Positions 16,626-28,809 of a DNA stretch of 64,000 nucleotides are shown one piece after another. The notes beneath the pieces are model-generated. The model did not search any database. It saw nothing but the letters and a program-made list of their open reading frames with translations, and was not told the origin of the DNA. The DNA is from JANNRA01 sp031401035 (GTDB lineage Bacteria; Desulfobacterota; Binatia; HRBIN30; CADEER01). Location: the NCBI GenBank assembly GCA_031401035.1, contig JANNRA010000035.1, forward strand, positions 28,143-92,142, given 5' to 3'. The stretch's first letter is position 1. The number at the start of each line of letters is the position of its first letter. Both the position numbers and the translations under genes were made by a program.

Positions 16626-17909
16626 TCACACCTCCCCCAGGGCCGCCTCGGCGGCGGCGATCGTCGCGTCGATGTCGGCCTCGCTATGGGCAAGGGAGAT
16701 GAACGCCGCCTCGAATTGCGACGGTGGCAGGTAGATGCCGCGCGCGAGCATGGCGGAGAAGAACCGTCCGAAGGCCGCCGTGTCGGCGCGGCGGGCCTGG
16801 TCGGCGTCGTGCACCGCGTCGACGCCGAAGAAGATTGTCCACATCGACCCGGCGCGGTTGACGCAGCCGCGCACGCCGCGCCGACGCAACGCGGCGTCGA
16901 GACCGGCCGCGAGTTGCGCGCCGCGTCGCTCGAGCGTTTCGTAGATGCCCGGGCGGTCGAGCAGGTCCAGCGTCGCCAATCCGGCGCTGACGGCCAAGGG
17001 ATTCCCCGACAGCGTTCCAGCCTGGTAGACGGCGCCGATCGGCGCCAACAACTGCATCACCTCGCGCCGGCCCCCGACCGCCGCCAGCGGCAGACCGCCG
17101 CCGATGATCTTGCCCAGACAGGTGAGGTCGGGGGTGAGTCCCATCGGCACCTGCGCCCCTCCCCAGGCAAGGCGGAAGCCGGTCATCACCTCGTCGACGA
17201 TCAGCAGGGCGCCGTGCCGCGCGGTCACCGCGCGCAGGCCGTCGAGGAAGCCCGGCTGGGGCTGCACCAGGCCCATGTTGCCGACCACCGGCTCGACGAT
17301 CACCGCGGCGATCGCGTCGCCCTCGGCGGCGAACCGCGCCTCGATCTCGGCCAGGTCGTTGAACCGCGCCACCAGCGTCAGACTGGCGATCGCCTCGGGC
17401 ACGCCGGCGCTGTCGGGCACCCCGAGCGTCATCGCGCCGGATCCGGCGCGGACCAGCAACGCATCGGCGTGGCCGTGATAGCAGCCGTCGAACTTGACGA
17501 TCTTCGGCCGCCCGGTGGCGGCGCGGGCGAGGCGAATAGCGGTCATCGTCGCCTCGGTGCCCGACGACACCAGGCGCACCTGCTCGAGCGACGGCAGAGC
17601 CCCGATCAGCCGCCGCGCCATCTCGATCTCGCGCGGCGTCGGGGCGCCGAAACTGGTCCCGAGCTTCATCGTCTCGTGGATGGCGCGCAGCACCTGGTGG
17701 TGGGCGTGCCCGACGATCATCGGTCCCCACGAGCCGACGTAGTCCAGGTAGGTGTTGCCGTCGGCGTCGGTGATCGTCGCGCCGGCGGCGCGTAGGATGA
17801 AAGCGGGATCGCCTCCCACCGCCTTCCACGCCCGCACCGGGCTGTTGACGCCGCCCGGAATGTGCGCCGCCGCTTGCGCGAAGAGTTTCTGCGATATCGA
17901 GCGCTGCAT
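16626..17909 (-). CDS. hemL: Glutamate-1-semialdehyde 2,1-aminomutase
   Basis: Makes 5-aminolevulinate from glutamate-1-semialdehyde in the C5 haem pathway; PLP-dependent. The 427-residue product is of normal length. Visible class III aminotransferase marks are KFDGCYHGHAD, the PLP-contacting DEVMTGFR, and the Schiff-base Lys in CLGKIIGGGLP. VSSGTEATMTAIRLARA provides the phosphate-binding region. First gene of the run hemL-atpZ-atpI-atpB-atpE. Divergent from dnaA with a 257-bp spacer between them. Confidence 0.97.
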   Translation of the reverse strand: MQRSISQKLFAQAAAHIPGGVNSPVRAWKAVGGDPAFILRAAGATITDADGNTYLDYVGSWGPMIVGHAHHQVLRAIHETMKLGTSFGAPTPREIEMARRLIGALPSLEQVRLVSSGTEATMTAIRLARAATGRPKIVKFDGCYHGHADALLVRAGSGAMTLGVPDSAGVPEAIASLTLVARFNDLAEIEARFAAEGDAIAAVIVEPVVGNMGLVQPQPGFLDGLRAVTARHGALLIVDEVMTGFRLAWGGAQVPMGLTPDLTCLGKIIGGGLPLAAVGGRREVMQLLAPIGAVYQAGTLSGNPLAVSAGLATLDLLDRPGIYETLERRGAQLAAGLDAALRRRGVRGCVNRAGSMWTIFFGVDAVHDADQARRADTAAFGRFFSAMLARGIYLPPSQFEAAFISLAHSEADIDATIAAAEAALGEV

Positions 17910-18166
17910 ACATCGCGGCTATATCGACCCCGACAAGGGGGTCAATCCGCCGGCGAGATTCTTCTTGCTCCCATTACACGAACGCGTTAGACCAAGCCCC
18001 CCCGTCGCCACCGGCGCCCGGGATTCACCAGATACCGCAACTCGATTCCGCCCCCTGGAAGCCTGTGGACTGCGCTGTGGAGAGACAGCCGGGCCAGTGG
18101 CTTCATTGGTTGATATTCTTGGGTTTTTCGTCCAGTACACCCTGTTGATAATCCCTTCGGCTTCCT
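17910..18166. promoter_or_regulatory. hemL-dnaA divergent spacer with DnaA-box-like site
   Basis: Must contain both promoters. A box-like TGTTGATAA (18143-18151) differs at one position from the DnaA consensus and lies 15 nt before dnaA; TGTGGA half-sites sit near 18064 and 18076. Bases 18100-18155 are distinctly more A+T-rich than the surroundings. This fits autoregulation of dnaA, and possibly a part of the origin. Confidence 0.55.
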
Positions 18167-19507
18167 ATGGACAAGACCTGGCGGGCGACGGTGGACGCGG
18201 TGACCGAGGAGCTCGTCGATGCGAACTTACGCGCCGTCGTGCGGCAGCTCCGGCCGGTGGCGCTGAGCGGCGACGCCATCGTCGTCGAGGCGCCCAACAA
18301 GCTGGCCGCCGACGTCGTCCGGGACGGCTGCCTCGACTCCCTCGAACGCGCCCTGGAGCGTTTGAGCGGCGGTGAGGTGCGCAGCCTGACTCTGACCGTT
18401 CCCTCTGGCGCCCAGCAGGAGCTCTTTCCGGTGGCACCGGCCCCGGCGCCGCCGCGCCCTGACCCGACCGGGTTGAGGCGCTCGGCGTTACTGCCCAAAT
18501 ACACCTTCGACAACTTCGTCGTCGGCGGCAGCAATCAGTTCGCGCACGCGGCGTCGAAGGCGGTCGCCAACCAGCCGGGCGACCACTACAACCCGTTGTT
18601 CATCTACGGCGGCGTTGGGCTCGGAAAGACTCATCTCGTCAACGCCATCGGCCACCAGGTACTCGATCGCCGGGAGGATGCGCGGGTCGTCTACCTCTCC
18701 TCCGAGTCGTTCATGAATGAGCTCATCGCCGCCTTGCGGCGCGACCGCATGGACGAGTTCAAGTCGCGCTTTCGCCGTGTCGATGTGCTGATTGTCGACG
18801 ACGTCCAGTTCCTCGCCGGCCGTGAGCGCACCCAGGAGGAGTTCTTCCATACCTTCAATTCGCTCTACGACGCCCACCACCAGATCGTCCTCACCTCGGA
18901 CAAGTTTCCGAAGGAGATCCCCGATCTCGAGGAGCGGCTACGCAATCGTTTCGAGTGGGGCCTGATCGCCGACATCCAGCCGCCCGACATCGAGACCCGC
19001 GTCGCGATCCTGGAGAAGAAGGCCGAATTCGAGGGCATCGAGATCCCGCAGGAAGTGGCGCTCTACCTCGCCACCAACATCGACTCGAACGTGCGTGAAC
19101 TCGAGGGTTCCCTGACCCGGTTGGGAGCGTTCGCCTCGCTCAACAAGTGCCCGATCACGGTCGACTTCGCCCGCGAGGTTCTGCAGAGCGTCCTGCGCGA
19201 CCGCGCCGACCGGGTGGTAACGATCGAATCGATCCAGAAGGTGGTCTGCGAATTCTTCCGCATCCGTCCGACCGACCTGCGCTCGAAACGGCGTACGCGC
19301 ACCATCGCCGTGCCGCGCCAGGTGGCGATGTACCTGTGCCGCCGCCACACCAACGCATCGTTCCCGGTCATCGGCGACCGCTTCGGCGGCCGCGACCATT
19401 CGACCGTCATCCACGCCGTCCAGGTCATCGAGAGAAAGGTCCGCGAGGACCCGACGTTCCAGGCCTCCATCGAGCGCCTCGAGCGGCTCTTGGAACGCCC
19501 GAGCTGA
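18167..19507 (+). CDS. dnaA: Chromosomal replication initiator DnaA
   Basis: Initiates replication by binding DnaA boxes and melting oriC. The 446-residue product shows domain I at the N-terminus, a short Pro-rich linker (APAPAPPRP region), then the AAA+ domain from PKYTFDNFVVG. Walker A is GGVGLGKTH at residues 148-156 and Walker B is VLIVDDVQFLAG. The domain IV signature GDRFGGRDHSTVIHAV is intact, so box recognition should be standard. The ATG at 18167 follows a weak ribosome site. It is followed by a 239-bp spacer with several box-like sequences and then dnaN. Confidence 0.99.
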   Translation: MDKTWRATVDAVTEELVDANLRAVVRQLRPVALSGDAIVVEAPNKLAADVVRDGCLDSLERALERLSGGEVRSLTLTVPSGAQQELFPVAPAPAPPRPDPTGLRRSALLPKYTFDNFVVGGSNQFAHAASKAVANQPGDHYNPLFIYGGVGLGKTHLVNAIGHQVLDRREDARVVYLSSESFMNELIAALRRDRMDEFKSRFRRVDVLIVDDVQFLAGRERTQEEFFHTFNSLYDAHHQIVLTSDKFPKEIPDLEERLRNRFEWGLIADIQPPDIETRVAILEKKAEFEGIEIPQEVALYLATNIDSNVRELEGSLTRLGAFASLNKCPITVDFAREVLQSVLRDRADRVVTIESIQKVVCEFFRIRPTDLRSKRRTRTIAVPRQVAMYLCRRHTNASFPVIGDRFGGRDHSTVIHAVQVIERKVREDPTFQASIERLERLLERPS

Positions 19508-19746
19508 AGTGCAATGACTCGTCAGCCGCTGTGGATTACGTGCGGAGAAGTAGTGGAGGGGATGTGAGCAAGCAGGGAGTGCTCCGACAGACGGACGGGC
19601 CTGCGCGGTGTCTCTCCGCACCCTGGGTGGCGTCGACCACTTGTCGCGCAACGCTTTCCACAGATCCACAGGCCCTACTACGTACTAGTTCTTTAATTTC
19701 CTTAACCAAGAAGAGAAGAAGCGCCTCGGCGCAGGGACGGTGACAC
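19508..19746. other. Candidate origin of replication (dnaA-dnaN spacer)
   Basis: Three sequences match the DnaA-box consensus TTWTNCACA closely: TGTGGATTA at 19530-19538 (reverse, 8 of 9), CTTTCCACA at 19654-19662 (8 of 9) and AGATCCACA at 19662-19670 (7 of 9), the last two overlapping by one base. Beside them, 19675-19708 is strikingly A+T-rich for this genome and could be an unwinding element. No gene is seen in the spacer. Confidence 0.6.
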
Positions 19747-20853
19747 ATGGAATTCACCATCCAGCGAAGCGAGTTTCTCGCCGGTCTGTATCTCACTCAG
19801 GGCATCGTCGAACGCCGCACGACGATCCCGATTCTCGGCAACGTCCTGATCCAGAGCGAAGCCGACGGCGTCGTCCTTGCCGCCACGGATCAGGAGATTT
19901 CCGTGCGCCGGCTCTGTGCGGCGACGGTGAAGAAGAAAGGCGCGCTGACTGCCGGTGCGCGCAAGCTCTTCGAGATGATTCGCGAGCTGCCCGAGGGCGA
20001 GATCAAAGTCCGCCAGCAGGACAACCACTGGATCGAGGTGTCGACTGGCAAGTCGCGCTTTCGTCTCGTCGGGCTCGACGCGCGCGAGTTTCCCGCCATG
20101 CCTGAACCGCCGGTGGAGGATGCGGGCGTGCGGGTGAGCGCCGAAACGTTCATCGAGATGATCGAGTACACCCTCTTCGCGGTCTCGGCCGACGAGACGC
20201 GGGTCAACCTGAACGGCATCCACGTCGAGCGCAGCGACGACGGGCGCCTGCGCATGGTGGCGACCGACGGCCATCGCCTGGCGATGATCACCCGCGCGGT
20301 GGAGCGCGTCTCGCTCGCGCAGGCGTTGACGATTCCGCGCAAGGCGGTGCTCGAATTGCGCAAGGTGCTCGAGCACGGCGCGGAGCCCATCGAGCTCAGC
20401 GTCCAGGGCGGTGTCGCGCATGCCAGCCGTGGCGGCGTGCGCATGTCGATGCGGCTCATCGAGGGCGAGTTCCCGGATTACACCCAGGTCGTGCCGTCGA
20501 AATCCGAGCGCCACGCCCTGGTCGACGCCGGCGCCCTGCACGCCGCCCTGCGGCGTGTGTCGATCGTCTCGAGCGAGCGCACGCGCGGCGTCAAGCTGCA
20601 CATCGACGGGCCCAAGCTCGAGCTGACGACGATCAATCCGGACGTCGGCGAAGCGGCCGAGGAAATTGAAATCGATTACGACGGCGGCCCCGTCGGCATC
20701 GGCTTCAACGCCCGCTATCTGCTCGATGTTCTGGCCGTTCTCCCGACCGACAAACGCGTCGAGATCGGCCTCAACGACGAGGTCAGCCCGGCCGTCGTGC
20801 GCACCGGCGGAGACGCAGATTACTGTTATATCGTCATGCCCATGCGGCTCTGA
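19747..20853 (+). CDS. dnaN: DNA polymerase III beta subunit (sliding clamp)
   Basis: Ring-shaped processivity clamp, 368 residues, near the normal length. It begins MEFTIQRSEFLAGLYLTQGIVERRTTIPILG, given here as residues 1-31, the standard first-domain start. The middle has GIHVERSDDGRLRMVATDGHRLA and the end has YCYIVMPMRL, the family's invariant tail. The start is the ATG after GACGGTGACAC. In many bacteria recF follows, but here a 161-bp spacer leads straight to gyrB. Confidence 0.98.
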   Translation: MEFTIQRSEFLAGLYLTQGIVERRTTIPILGNVLIQSEADGVVLAATDQEISVRRLCAATVKKKGALTAGARKLFEMIRELPEGEIKVRQQDNHWIEVSTGKSRFRLVGLDAREFPAMPEPPVEDAGVRVSAETFIEMIEYTLFAVSADETRVNLNGIHVERSDDGRLRMVATDGHRLAMITRAVERVSLAQALTIPRKAVLELRKVLEHGAEPIELSVQGGVAHASRGGVRMSMRLIEGEFPDYTQVVPSKSERHALVDAGALHAALRRVSIVSSERTRGVKLHIDGPKLELTTINPDVGEAAEEIEIDYDGGPVGIGFNARYLLDVLAVLPTDKRVEIGLNDEVSPAVVRTGGDADYCYIVMPMRL

Positions 20854-21014
20854 CGACACCCCCGCCACGGGGTGCCCTGGCGGGCCCGTGACGAGGCCCG
20901 AAACACGCGTCGGAGAGTGGTGGTAAGCTGTTGATTTAGAACGGATATCTTTTACCCGTTCACCTTTATTCAGAGCCCTGCCTGTGCTAGTTTCGCACGG
21001 ATTACAAACGGGGC

Positions 21015-23463
21015 ATGGACGGCGGGATGTCTGAGCAGGAAAACGAGCCAAGAATAGGCGGGCCGACGGGCGACTACGGGGCGGAAATGATCACCGTCCT
21101 CGAGGGTCTCGAGGCGGTGCGCAAGCGTCCCGGGATGTACATCGGCGACACCGCCGAGCGCGGGTTGCACCATCTGGTGTTCGAGGTCGTCGACAACTCG
21201 ATCGACGAGGCGATGGCTGGTTTCTGCACCGACATCGACGTGATGCTGCATGTCGACGGCACCGTCACCGTCACCGATGACGGGCGCGGCATCCCGGTCG
21301 AGATTCATCGCAAGGAAGGTGTTTCCGCCGCCGAGGTGGTGCTGACGAAGTTGCACGCCGGTGGCAAGTTCGACAGCGGTGCGTACACCGTCTCCGGCGG
21401 CCTGCACGGGGTCGGCGTCTCGGTGGTCAACGCCCTGTCCGAAACGCTGGTGATCGAGATCAAGCGCGCCGGCAAGGTCTACGCGCAGCGCTATCACCGC
21501 GGCAAGCCGGAAGCGCCGCTGGCCGAGATCGGCACCACGGACCAGACCGGGACGCAGGTGGCGTTCAAGCCCGACGGCGAGATCTTCGAGAGCACCGAGT
21601 TCAAATTCGACATCCTCTCGCAACGCCTACGCGAGCTCGCGTTTCTCAATCGCGGCGTGCGCATCGTCATCAGCGAGCAGGCGACGGAGAAGCGGCACGA
21701 GTTCCTCTACCGGGGCGGCATCGAGGAGTTCGTCCGCCATCTCAACCGCGCCAAGACACCGATCCACCAGTCGGTGGTGTCGCTCGTCGGTGCGCGCGAG
21801 GGCGTCGAGATCGAGGCGGCGCTGCAGTGGAACGAGACCTACGCCGAGTCGATCTTCTCCTTCGCCAACAACATCAACACCATCGAGGGCGGCACGCACC
21901 TGACCGGCTTCAAGGGCGCGTTGACCCGCACGTTGAACGCCTATGCGACGGCGGCCGGGCTGCTGAAGAGCAACGACACGGTGCTCCAGGGCGAAGACAC
22001 ACGCGAGGGCCTGACCGCGGTGGTGAGCGTCAAGCTGGCGCATCCGCAGTTCGAGGGCCAGACCAAGACCAAGCTGGGCAACAGCGACGTGCGCGGCTTC
22101 GTCGAGGCTCTGGTCAACGAGAAACTCGGCGAGTACCTCGAGGAGCATCCGCTCGAGGCCAAGCAGATCCTGATGAAGTGTCTCGACGCGGCGCGCGTGC
22201 GCGAAGCGACGCGCAAAGCGAAGGATCTCGCGCGCCGCAAGGGCGCGCTCGACTCGGCGGCGTTGCCCGGCAAACTCGCCGACTGCCAGGAGCGCGACCC
22301 GGCCCTGTCCGAGATCTACATCGTCGAGGGCGATTCGGCCGGTGGCTCGGCCAAGCAGGGGCGCGACCGCAAGAACCAGGCGATCCTGCCGCTGCGCGGC
22401 AAGATCCTCAACGTCGAGAAGGCGCGCTTCGACAAGATGCTCTCGTCGAACGAGATCCGCGTCCTGATCACGGCCCTCGGCATGGGCATTGGGCCGGAGG
22501 AAAAGGACCTCGCCAAGCTGCGCTACCATACGGTCATCCTGATGACTGACGCCGACGTCGATGGCTCGCACATCCGCACCCTCTTGCTGACTTTCTTCTT
22601 CCGCCACTATCCGGAGCTGATCGAGCACGGGCACATCCACATCGCCCAGCCGCCGCTGTTTCGCGTCAAGAAGGGCAAGGCCGAGCAGTATCTGAAGGAC
22701 GAGCACGCGCTGGAGGAGCATCTCCTCGATCTCGGCACCCGCGATACGGAACTGCGCGGCGCCAGCGGCGCGGCGGTACGCGGCGCGGCCCTGCAGCAGC
22801 TGATCAAGCAACGCACGCGTTTCGACCACGTGCTCGATATCGTCGCGCGCCACAAGAAACAGCGCGACGTCGTCGCCGCCCTGGTGGCGGAGGAGGAGCT
22901 CGGCGCGGCCCTGCTCGCCGACCGGAGAGCGCTCGAGCCGCTCATCGCGCGGCTGCAGGCACGCATCCTCGCCGCTGCTCCGGAGCTCGATCCGGTGCGC
23001 ATCGACCTTGCCGACGACGCCGAGCACGGCGGCGTGCGCCTGCTCGTCCGCGTCAAGCAGAACGGCAGCGCCCAGGCGACGCAGATCGACGCGCCGTTCT
23101 GTGCCAGTCCGGAGTTCGCGGAGCTGCAGCGCCTGGCGCGCGAGCTGCGCGTGGCCGGCGCGGCGCCGTTTACGATCGTCGCCGGGGAGAAAAGCACAGC
23201 CGCGGCGACGCTTGGCGCCGCAGTGGCCGAGATTCTTGCGCAGGCGCGCAAGGGGCTCGACATCCAGCGCTACAAGGGCCTCGGCGAGATGAACCCCGAG
23301 CAGCTGTGGGCGACGACGATGAACCCCGAGACGCGCACGCTCCTGCAGGTGCGCGTCGAGGACGCCTATGCGGCCGACGAGATCTTCTCGACGCTGATGG
23401 GCGACGGGGTCGAACCGCGGCGCAAGTTCATCGAGGACCACGCCCTGTCGGTGAAGAATCTCG

Positions 23464-23471
<8 letters not shown>
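21015..23471 (+). CDS. gyrB: DNA gyrase subunit B
   Basis: ATPase subunit of gyrase, 818 residues. The GHKL ATPase segments are visible: EVVDNSIDEAMAG, DDGRGIPVE and GGLHGVGVSVVNALS. The TOPRIM domain has EGDSAGGSAKQGRDRK and the metal motif DADVDGSHI. The insertion of about 165 residues in the C-terminal half (from KVKKGKAEQY-like FRVKKGKAEQYLKDE to PFTIVAGE) is the type seen in Gram-negative GyrB. The product ends IEDHALSVKNLDV. Starts at 21015 and 21027 are both possible; the second is better spaced from GGCGGG. The stop overlaps gyrA by 8 nt. In the 161-bp spacer before it, a small hairpin (CACCCC/GGGGTG) follows dnaN. Confidence 0.98.
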
Positions 23472-25986
<2,515 letters not shown>

Positions 25987-26006
25987 GCCGGAACCCGGCA
26001 GCGAGC

Positions 26007-27092
26007 ATGCGGCGCTGGGTCCTGCTCCTTACCGCGCTGCTCGTCGGCGCGCCGTTGCCGAGCCGCGGCGCCGAGGCGGGCGAGGGCGCCACCGGGCCGC
26101 CGCAGCGGGTGTTGGTCGTCGCCGAGCCCCCCTTCGTGGTGCGCGACGGGGAACGCTGGTCCGGCTGGGCGATCGACCTGTGGACCGAGGTCGCGCGCCA
26201 GGCGGGCATCGACTGGCAGATCAGCGGCACCGCCGATCAAGACGACATCGTCGCGGCGCTGGCGGCCGGGCGGGCGGATGTCGGGGTCGGTGACATTACG
26301 GTCACGCGCGAACGCGCCGGCCGCATCGACTTCAGCCACCCATTCTTCCGCACGGGTCTGCGCCTGCTGGTCAGCGAGGGCCGTGCCTCATCCTTGTGGG
26401 ACACCCTCGGCGAGCTGGCGACCCCGACGCACGTCCGGCTCGGGCTCGGGCTCCTGGTGCTGCTCGCCGGCATGAGCGTGCTGATCTACGCGCTGGCGCG
26501 CCGCCACGACACGGACAATTTTCCCGAGAACCGCGCCGAGGGAGTGGTTGAAGCGGTCTACGTCGCCGCCGGCGCGCTCCTGAAGGGCCAGCTCGACCGC
26601 CGCCTGCTGCCCGGGGTCTTCAACCGCGTGCTGACCATCGTCTGGATGTTCCTCGGGACGGCGGTGGTGGCGTACTTCACGGCCGCCGTCGCGGCGGTGG
26701 TGACGGTACGGCGGCTCGACACGGGTATCCAGGGTCTCGACGACCTGCGCGGGAGCCCGGTGGCGGCCGTCGTCGGGACGTTCGAGGTCGACTGGTTGCG
26801 CCGCCGCGGCTTCGAGGTGATCACGGTGAACGACGTCGATGCCGGGGCGGCCTCCGTCACCAGCGGCCAGAGCCGCGCATTGGTACACAGCGCGCCGGCC
26901 CTGGCGTGGTGGGTGGCCCGGCACCCGACTGCCGAAGTCGACGTCATCGACAACAGCTTCGAGCGCGCCTATTTCGCCTTCGCGCTGCAGCACCAGAGTC
27001 CGCTGCGGCTGCGCATCAACGTCGCCCTGCTGGCGCTCGAGGAATCGGGGTTCCTGGAAGAGCTCGATCGCCGCTGGCTCGGGGCGCGGTGA
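26007..27092 (+). CDS. Prokaryotic ionotropic glutamate receptor-like channel
   Basis: A 361-residue protein with the split layout of GluR0-type ligand-gated channels. A signal peptide (about 1-22) is followed by the first lobe of an amino-acid-binding domain (about 33-125), including VGVGDITVTRERAGRIDFSHPF. Then come a membrane helix (143-163), a pore-loop-like stretch (about 179-195), a third helix (207-234), and the second binding lobe (about 240-361). The third helix ends AYFTAAVAAVVTV (222-234), close to the SYTANLAAF motif that gates animal glutamate receptors. The potassium filter TVGYG of GluR0 is absent; the loop reads VYVAAGALLKGQ, so ion selectivity is unclear. Lies 20 bp after gyrA, perhaps co-transcribed, and ends before a hairpin at 27116. 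Confidence 0.8.
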   Translation: MRRWVLLLTALLVGAPLPSRGAEAGEGATGPPQRVLVVAEPPFVVRDGERWSGWAIDLWTEVARQAGIDWQISGTADQDDIVAALAAGRADVGVGDITVTRERAGRIDFSHPFFRTGLRLLVSEGRASSLWDTLGELATPTHVRLGLGLLVLLAGMSVLIYALARRHDTDNFPENRAEGVVEAVYVAAGALLKGQLDRRLLPGVFNRVLTIVWMFLGTAVVAYFTAAVAAVVTVRRLDTGIQGLDDLRGSPVAAVVGTFEVDWLRRRGFEVITVNDVDAGAASVTSGQSRALVHSAPALAWWVARHPTAEVDVIDNSFERAYFAFALQHQSPLRLRINVALLALEESGFLEELDRRWLGAR

Positions 27093-27115
27093 GTCGCGGG
27101 CGCGGCACCCGCGGG

Positions 27116-27149
27116 CCGCGCTGCGCGTGGACACGTCCACGCGGCGCGG
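27116..27149 (+). terminator. GC-rich hairpin after the channel gene
   Basis: CGCGTGGAC (27124-27132) pairs perfectly with GTCCACGCG (27135-27143) around a 2-base loop, with further imperfect pairing outward. There is no T-run, so it is a weak or Rho-assisted terminator candidate. It separates the channel gene from the aldo/keto reductase. Confidence 0.45.
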
Positions 27150-27184
27150 GCTAGGGTTCCCCGCAACGCACGGGAGGAACCCCC

Positions 27185-28786
27185 ATGAGCTGTCCGCACT
27201 GTGGCGCCGCACAACGCCCCGGAGTGATCCGCGTCCGTCGCCCGATCGTCGCGATCCTCTTCGCGCTCGGTCTGCTGCTCGCCTATACGCTGGGCGGCCA
27301 ACTTCTCCACGACCTGGCCGAGGGCATGGACCGCAGCCGGCTGGATCTGTGGAAGCTCCTGCCGCCGCTCGCGACCCTGGGACTGGCCGTCGTCGCCGCC
27401 TTCGTCCGGCGCCAGCAGCCGGTCTGCGAGCCCTGCCCGCCGCGCGGCCTGTGGGAAGCGCTGCCGGCCGACAGGTCCGCGAGAATCCTCTCGAGCGAGG
27501 GGGCCAGCCGCCGCGTCGCCCTGCGGACTCTTGGTGCCACCGGTGCCACGGTCGCCGCCGCCGCGGGCGGACTCGGCGCCGCGGTGCTGTCGAACCGCAA
27601 GTGGGTGCCGGTCGGGCGCGACTTCTTCCGCTCCGACGTCGAGTTCACCGCGCAGACGCCGCGGGATGAGTGGGCGGGCGCCCGCATCCGCAACTACCGC
27701 CGCCTCGGCCGCACCAACGCCATGGTCTCCGACATCTCGCTCGGCGCCGGGCGGATCGGCGCCGACGGTCTGGAGGGCGACAGCGCCGCCCGCGCCGTCG
27801 ACCTGGCGCGCGCCGCCATCGAGCGCGGCGTCAACTACTTCGACACCTCGCCCGATTACTCTGGCAACAACTCCGAGCATATCCTCGGCAAGGCGATCCA
27901 GGGTCAGCGCGACAAGATGTTCCTCGCCACCAAGTTCTGCCTCGCCGATGGTCACCTGAAGAACGAGACGCCGGTGCCGGAGATCATCGCCGCCATCGAC
28001 GCGAGCCTGCAGCGCCTGCAGACCGACCATGTCGACCTGATCCACATCCACTCCTGCGACCGCGTCGCGCGCCTCATGGCGCCGAACATCCACGAAGCCT
28101 TCGACCGTTTGAAGGAGCAGGGGAAGGCGCGCTTTCTCGGCGTCAGCACGCACACGCCGAACCTCGAAGCGGTGGCGAACGCGGCCATCGACTCCGGCCG
28201 CTTCGACGTCATGATGCTCGCCTACCATTTCGGCATGTGGCCGAGCTTCGGCCACATCCTGGAGAAGGCGAAGAAAGCAGACGTCGGCATCGTCGCGATG
28301 AAGACCCTCAAGGGGGCTATGCACACCAACCTCGCCGACTTCCGCGACGAGCGCACCGCCTATTCGCAGGCCGCCTTTCGCTGGGTGCTGTCGAATCCGG
28401 ACGTGTCCGCCCTGGTCGTATCGTTCTGGCAACCGGAGCAGCTCGACGAGTACCTCGCCGCGTCGGGAACGCTGCCGAAGACGACCGACGTCGCGCTCCT
28501 TGATCGCTACGACCACCTGACGCGCGGCGACTACTGCCAGCCGCACTGCGGCAAGTGCCTGTCGTCGTGCCCAGAGCAGCTCGCCATCAACGACGTCCTG
28601 CGGCATCGCATGTACTTCCGCGACTACGGTTGGGAGAAGGAAGGCATGCGTCTCTACGCCAAGCTCGACCCTAACGCGATGCTGTGCGCCGCCTGTCCGG
28701 CCCCGTGCACCGGCTCCTGCCCGATCGGCGTGCCCATTCGCGCCAAGATGATGGACGCGCACCGGCTGCTCAGTTTCCCGGCCTGA
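27185..28786 (+). CDS. Membrane-anchored Fe-S aldo/keto reductase
   Basis: A 533-residue fusion. The N-terminus has a zinc-ribbon-like CPHC (Cys3, Cys6) paired with CEPC (Cys81, Cys84), enclosing two membrane helices (about 21-40 and 56-74). A third hydrophobic stretch (about 109-136) is preceded by SRRVALRTLGA, which resembles a twin-arginine signal. The aldo/keto reductase barrel follows from about 165, with the catalytic set NYFDTSPDYSGN, ATKFC and HIHSC. The C-terminus has two ferredoxin-like Cys clusters, CQPHCGKCLSSCP and CAACPAPCTGSCP. Such AKR-ferredoxin proteins probably pass electrons from a cluster, and here the domain may lie across the membrane. GGGAGG lies 8 nt before the ATG. 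Substrate unknown. Confidence 0.85.
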   Translation: MSCPHCGAAQRPGVIRVRRPIVAILFALGLLLAYTLGGQLLHDLAEGMDRSRLDLWKLLPPLATLGLAVVAAFVRRQQPVCEPCPPRGLWEALPADRSARILSSEGASRRVALRTLGATGATVAAAAGGLGAAVLSNRKWVPVGRDFFRSDVEFTAQTPRDEWAGARIRNYRRLGRTNAMVSDISLGAGRIGADGLEGDSAARAVDLARAAIERGVNYFDTSPDYSGNNSEHILGKAIQGQRDKMFLATKFCLADGHLKNETPVPEIIAAIDASLQRLQTDHVDLIHIHSCDRVARLMAPNIHEAFDRLKEQGKARFLGVSTHTPNLEAVANAAIDSGRFDVMMLAYHFGMWPSFGHILEKAKKADVGIVAMKTLKGAMHTNLADFRDERTAYSQAAFRWVLSNPDVSALVVSFWQPEQLDEYLAASGTLPKTTDVALLDRYDHLTRGDYCQPHCGKCLSSCPEQLAINDVLRHRMYFRDYGWEKEGMRLYAKLDPNAMLCAACPAPCTGSCPIGVPIRAKMMDAHRLLSFPA

Positions 28787-28809
28787 GTGACGCGTTCCGT
28801 CACCGGCGC

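Noticed and set aside
27150..27180. CTAGGGTTCC before the aldo/keto reductase, resembling the start of a ykkC riboswitch.
   Set aside because: The other two required blocks (GGTCCGAG and the GGGA-AAAAGCCC block) are absent.
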